This document shows, one piece after another, positions 4,719 to 5,570 of a DNA stretch of 5,570 nt. Positions within the stretch are counted from its first letter, which is position 1; every line of letters starts with the position of its first letter. The DNA lies in the NCBI GenBank assembly GCA_947177375.1, contig CAMWUF010000088.1, positions 1-5,570 of the forward strand. The letters are read 5' to 3'. The notes under the pieces were generated by a model, which saw nothing but the letters and a program-made list of their open reading frames with translations, was not told the origin of the DNA and ran no database searches. Origin of the DNA: an uncultured Ruminococcus sp. GTDB taxonomy: Bacteria; Bacillota; Clostridia; Oscillospirales; Ruminococcaceae. The position numbers and the translations under genes were made by a program.

Positions 4719-5357
4719 ATGAATACTTTACAATTGAACAAAAAGTTAGGAAAGAAGCTTGTGTGCTTTAATTGTTTCAAGGCATTCAATGCAAACAGTG
4801 ACAATGGCATAGATGCACTTGTAGCTTCCATTGAAAGAGTATATCAGGATAACAATTGTATGTACATTGAATTTGACAACGGCAAAGCTCTTGAATTGGA
4901 CTTCAATGGTGGTTACAAAAAGTACAGAGGAGATGGTATTATGTCCAATGAATGTAGCATTGATACAGAAATGAGGCTTGAAAATGGACATATACAGCTG
5001 AGAATAGAGGGTAGAACGATACTTATAGAACGTTTGGTTGCTATATGCCATGACATCATTCAAAACAGAATGCCAACATCATATAAAGGGTTAGTAGCCA
5101 ATGTTATGGACGGCTCAGGCTCAGTGCTTACAGCCTCTAAACTTGGCATACCTGTAAATTACCACCCCGACAACATAGAGTGGTGTACAAGACAAGAAAA
5201 CAGTGTGCATGGTTCTATGATAATAGAGATGGAGAAAAGGACAGGTCATGTTTATAGATACAGTGCAAATGATAGAATATTAAGAAATATTTTCTTAAAA
5301 CATGATAATGTTAAATTGAGAAATTATTGCCAAAGTAATTTAGTGAAAATAAAATAA
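4719..5357 (+). CDS. HNH homing-endonuclease-like protein with degenerate active site
   Basis: The 212-residue protein has the layout of phage and mobile-element HNH endonucleases of the I-HmuI type, but with changes. A strand-rich segment (GHIQLRIEGRTILIERLVA, 90-108) corresponds to the usual part ending in HRLVA. NIEWCTRQENSVHG (152-165) corresponds to the familiar NLEWCTxxENxxH. Between them, the normal VNHIDGN core reads ANVMDGS (127-133): the general-base His is replaced by Val, and the spacing to the NIEWCT motif is longer than usual. It may therefore have lost nuclease activity and act as a DNA-binding or regulatory protein. The N-terminal 80 residues are unrecognised and contain a Cys pair (CFNCF, 16-20). 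The ribosome binding site is weak (AAAGAAAG next to the ATG). It is probably co-transcribed with the upstream recombinase. The family assignment rests on motif reading only. Confidence 0.6.
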   Translation: MNTLQLNKKLGKKLVCFNCFKAFNANSDNGIDALVASIERVYQDNNCMYIEFDNGKALELDFNGGYKKYRGDGIMSNECSIDTEMRLENGHIQLRIEGRTILIERLVAICHDIIQNRMPTSYKGLVANVMDGSGSVLTASKLGIPVNYHPDNIEWCTRQENSVHGSMIIEMEKRTGHVYRYSANDRILRNIFLKHDNVKLRNYCQSNLVKIK

Positions 5358-5367
5358 TTTAATTATT
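5353..5367. repeat. AT-only palindrome at the stop of the HNH-like gene
   Basis: AATAATT and AATTATT flank a single T and cover the TAA stop. There is no GC stem and no following T tract, so it is unlikely to terminate efficiently. Read-through into the next gene is possible. Confidence 0.4.
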
Positions 5368-5380
5368 AAAATAGCGGCAC

Positions 5381-5530
5381 AAATGGGGTTTTAAGGAGTG
5401 GGTATTTTGATATAGGCTGAATTGGTTTGAGTGAGTTTAAAGGGTATTTTGAGTGGAAATAGAGGGTGTTTTTATTAAGATTTATTAGATTTGAGAATGT
5501 TGAATTTGATAAGGGAGGAGTGTGAAATTT
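5381..5530 (+). promoter_or_regulatory. Cytosine-depleted G/T/A leader tract upstream of the last gene
   Basis: Between 5381 and 5530 the + strand has a single C (5417), and the C-free run continues to 5556, inside the next gene. The tract has separated G runs (5385-5388, 5400-5402, 5442-5444, 5464-5466, 5513-5515) and two copies of GGGTATTTTGA (5400-5410, 5442-5452) 42 bp apart. No credible gene or clear promoter is seen. On the opposite strand it reads as a C-containing, almost G-free region, as preferred by Rho. The role is unknown; the composition is directly visible. Confidence 0.5.
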
Positions 5531-5570
5531 ATGAGTGATGAAAATAAGAAAATTGACCTGATATTACAGC
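5531..5570 (+). CDS. Start of an unidentified gene, cut by the window end
   Basis: Thirteen codons are visible, reading MSDENKKIDLILQ. GGGAGGAG (5513-5520) lies 10 nt upstream of the ATG, a good ribosome binding site. An in-frame GTG at 5522 is too close to it. The charged start followed by KKIDLILQ could begin an amphipathic helix or coiled coil, but too little is present for a family call. Confidence 0.6.
   Translation, partial: MSDENKKIDLILQ

Noticed and set aside
4746..5063. Minus-strand 105-codon open frame
   Set aside because: It is fully inside the HNH-like gene and no recognisable motif is present.

Overview
The window is AT-rich DNA from a low-GC Gram-positive bacterium, most likely an endospore-forming Clostridia member of the Ruminococcus/Oscillospiraceae type. 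The grounds are strong GGAGG-type ribosome binding sites, a TTG start, intrinsic terminators, a SpoIIID-family regulator and a lipid-anchored beta-propeller protein. All credible genes lie on the + strand. No tRNA, rRNA or CRISPR array is visible.

Layout. (1) 24-1973: a 649-residue lipoprotein with a Thr/Glu/Pro-rich stalk, a DUF5050-type beta-propeller and an unrecognised C-terminal domain. (2) 2010-2305: a compact single-gene unit made of a promoter that fits both sigma-A and sigma-E patterns, a 57-residue SpoIIID-like regulator lacking the usual C-terminal part, and an intrinsic terminator whose 5' arm lies inside the gene's last codons. Two 13-bp exact direct repeats bracket the unit. (3) 2478-3867: an operon with an extended -10 promoter, a bacterial Thg1-like protein (3'-5' RNA polymerase family), an unrecognised 171-residue basic protein 16 nt downstream, and a terminator closely resembling the previous one. 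(4) 3868-5357: a recombinase module with about 200 bp of non-coding DNA rich in dyads and TGTAAA motifs, a possible 18-residue leader peptide overlapping the TTG start of a small resolvase/invertase-family serine recombinase, then a protein that looks like an HNH homing-type endonuclease whose first catalytic His is lost. (5) 5358-5570: a tract almost without cytosine on the + strand, carrying an 11-bp direct repeat, that leads to the start of a gene cut by the window end.

The most interesting parts are the Thg1-like two-gene operon, which may be a tRNA-end repair cassette in accessory DNA; the truncated SpoIIID-like unit; the apparently catalytically dead HNH-like protein downstream of a recombinase; and the C-depleted tract. 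Functional links between these modules are inference; the sequence shows only adjacency, spacing and shared orientation.
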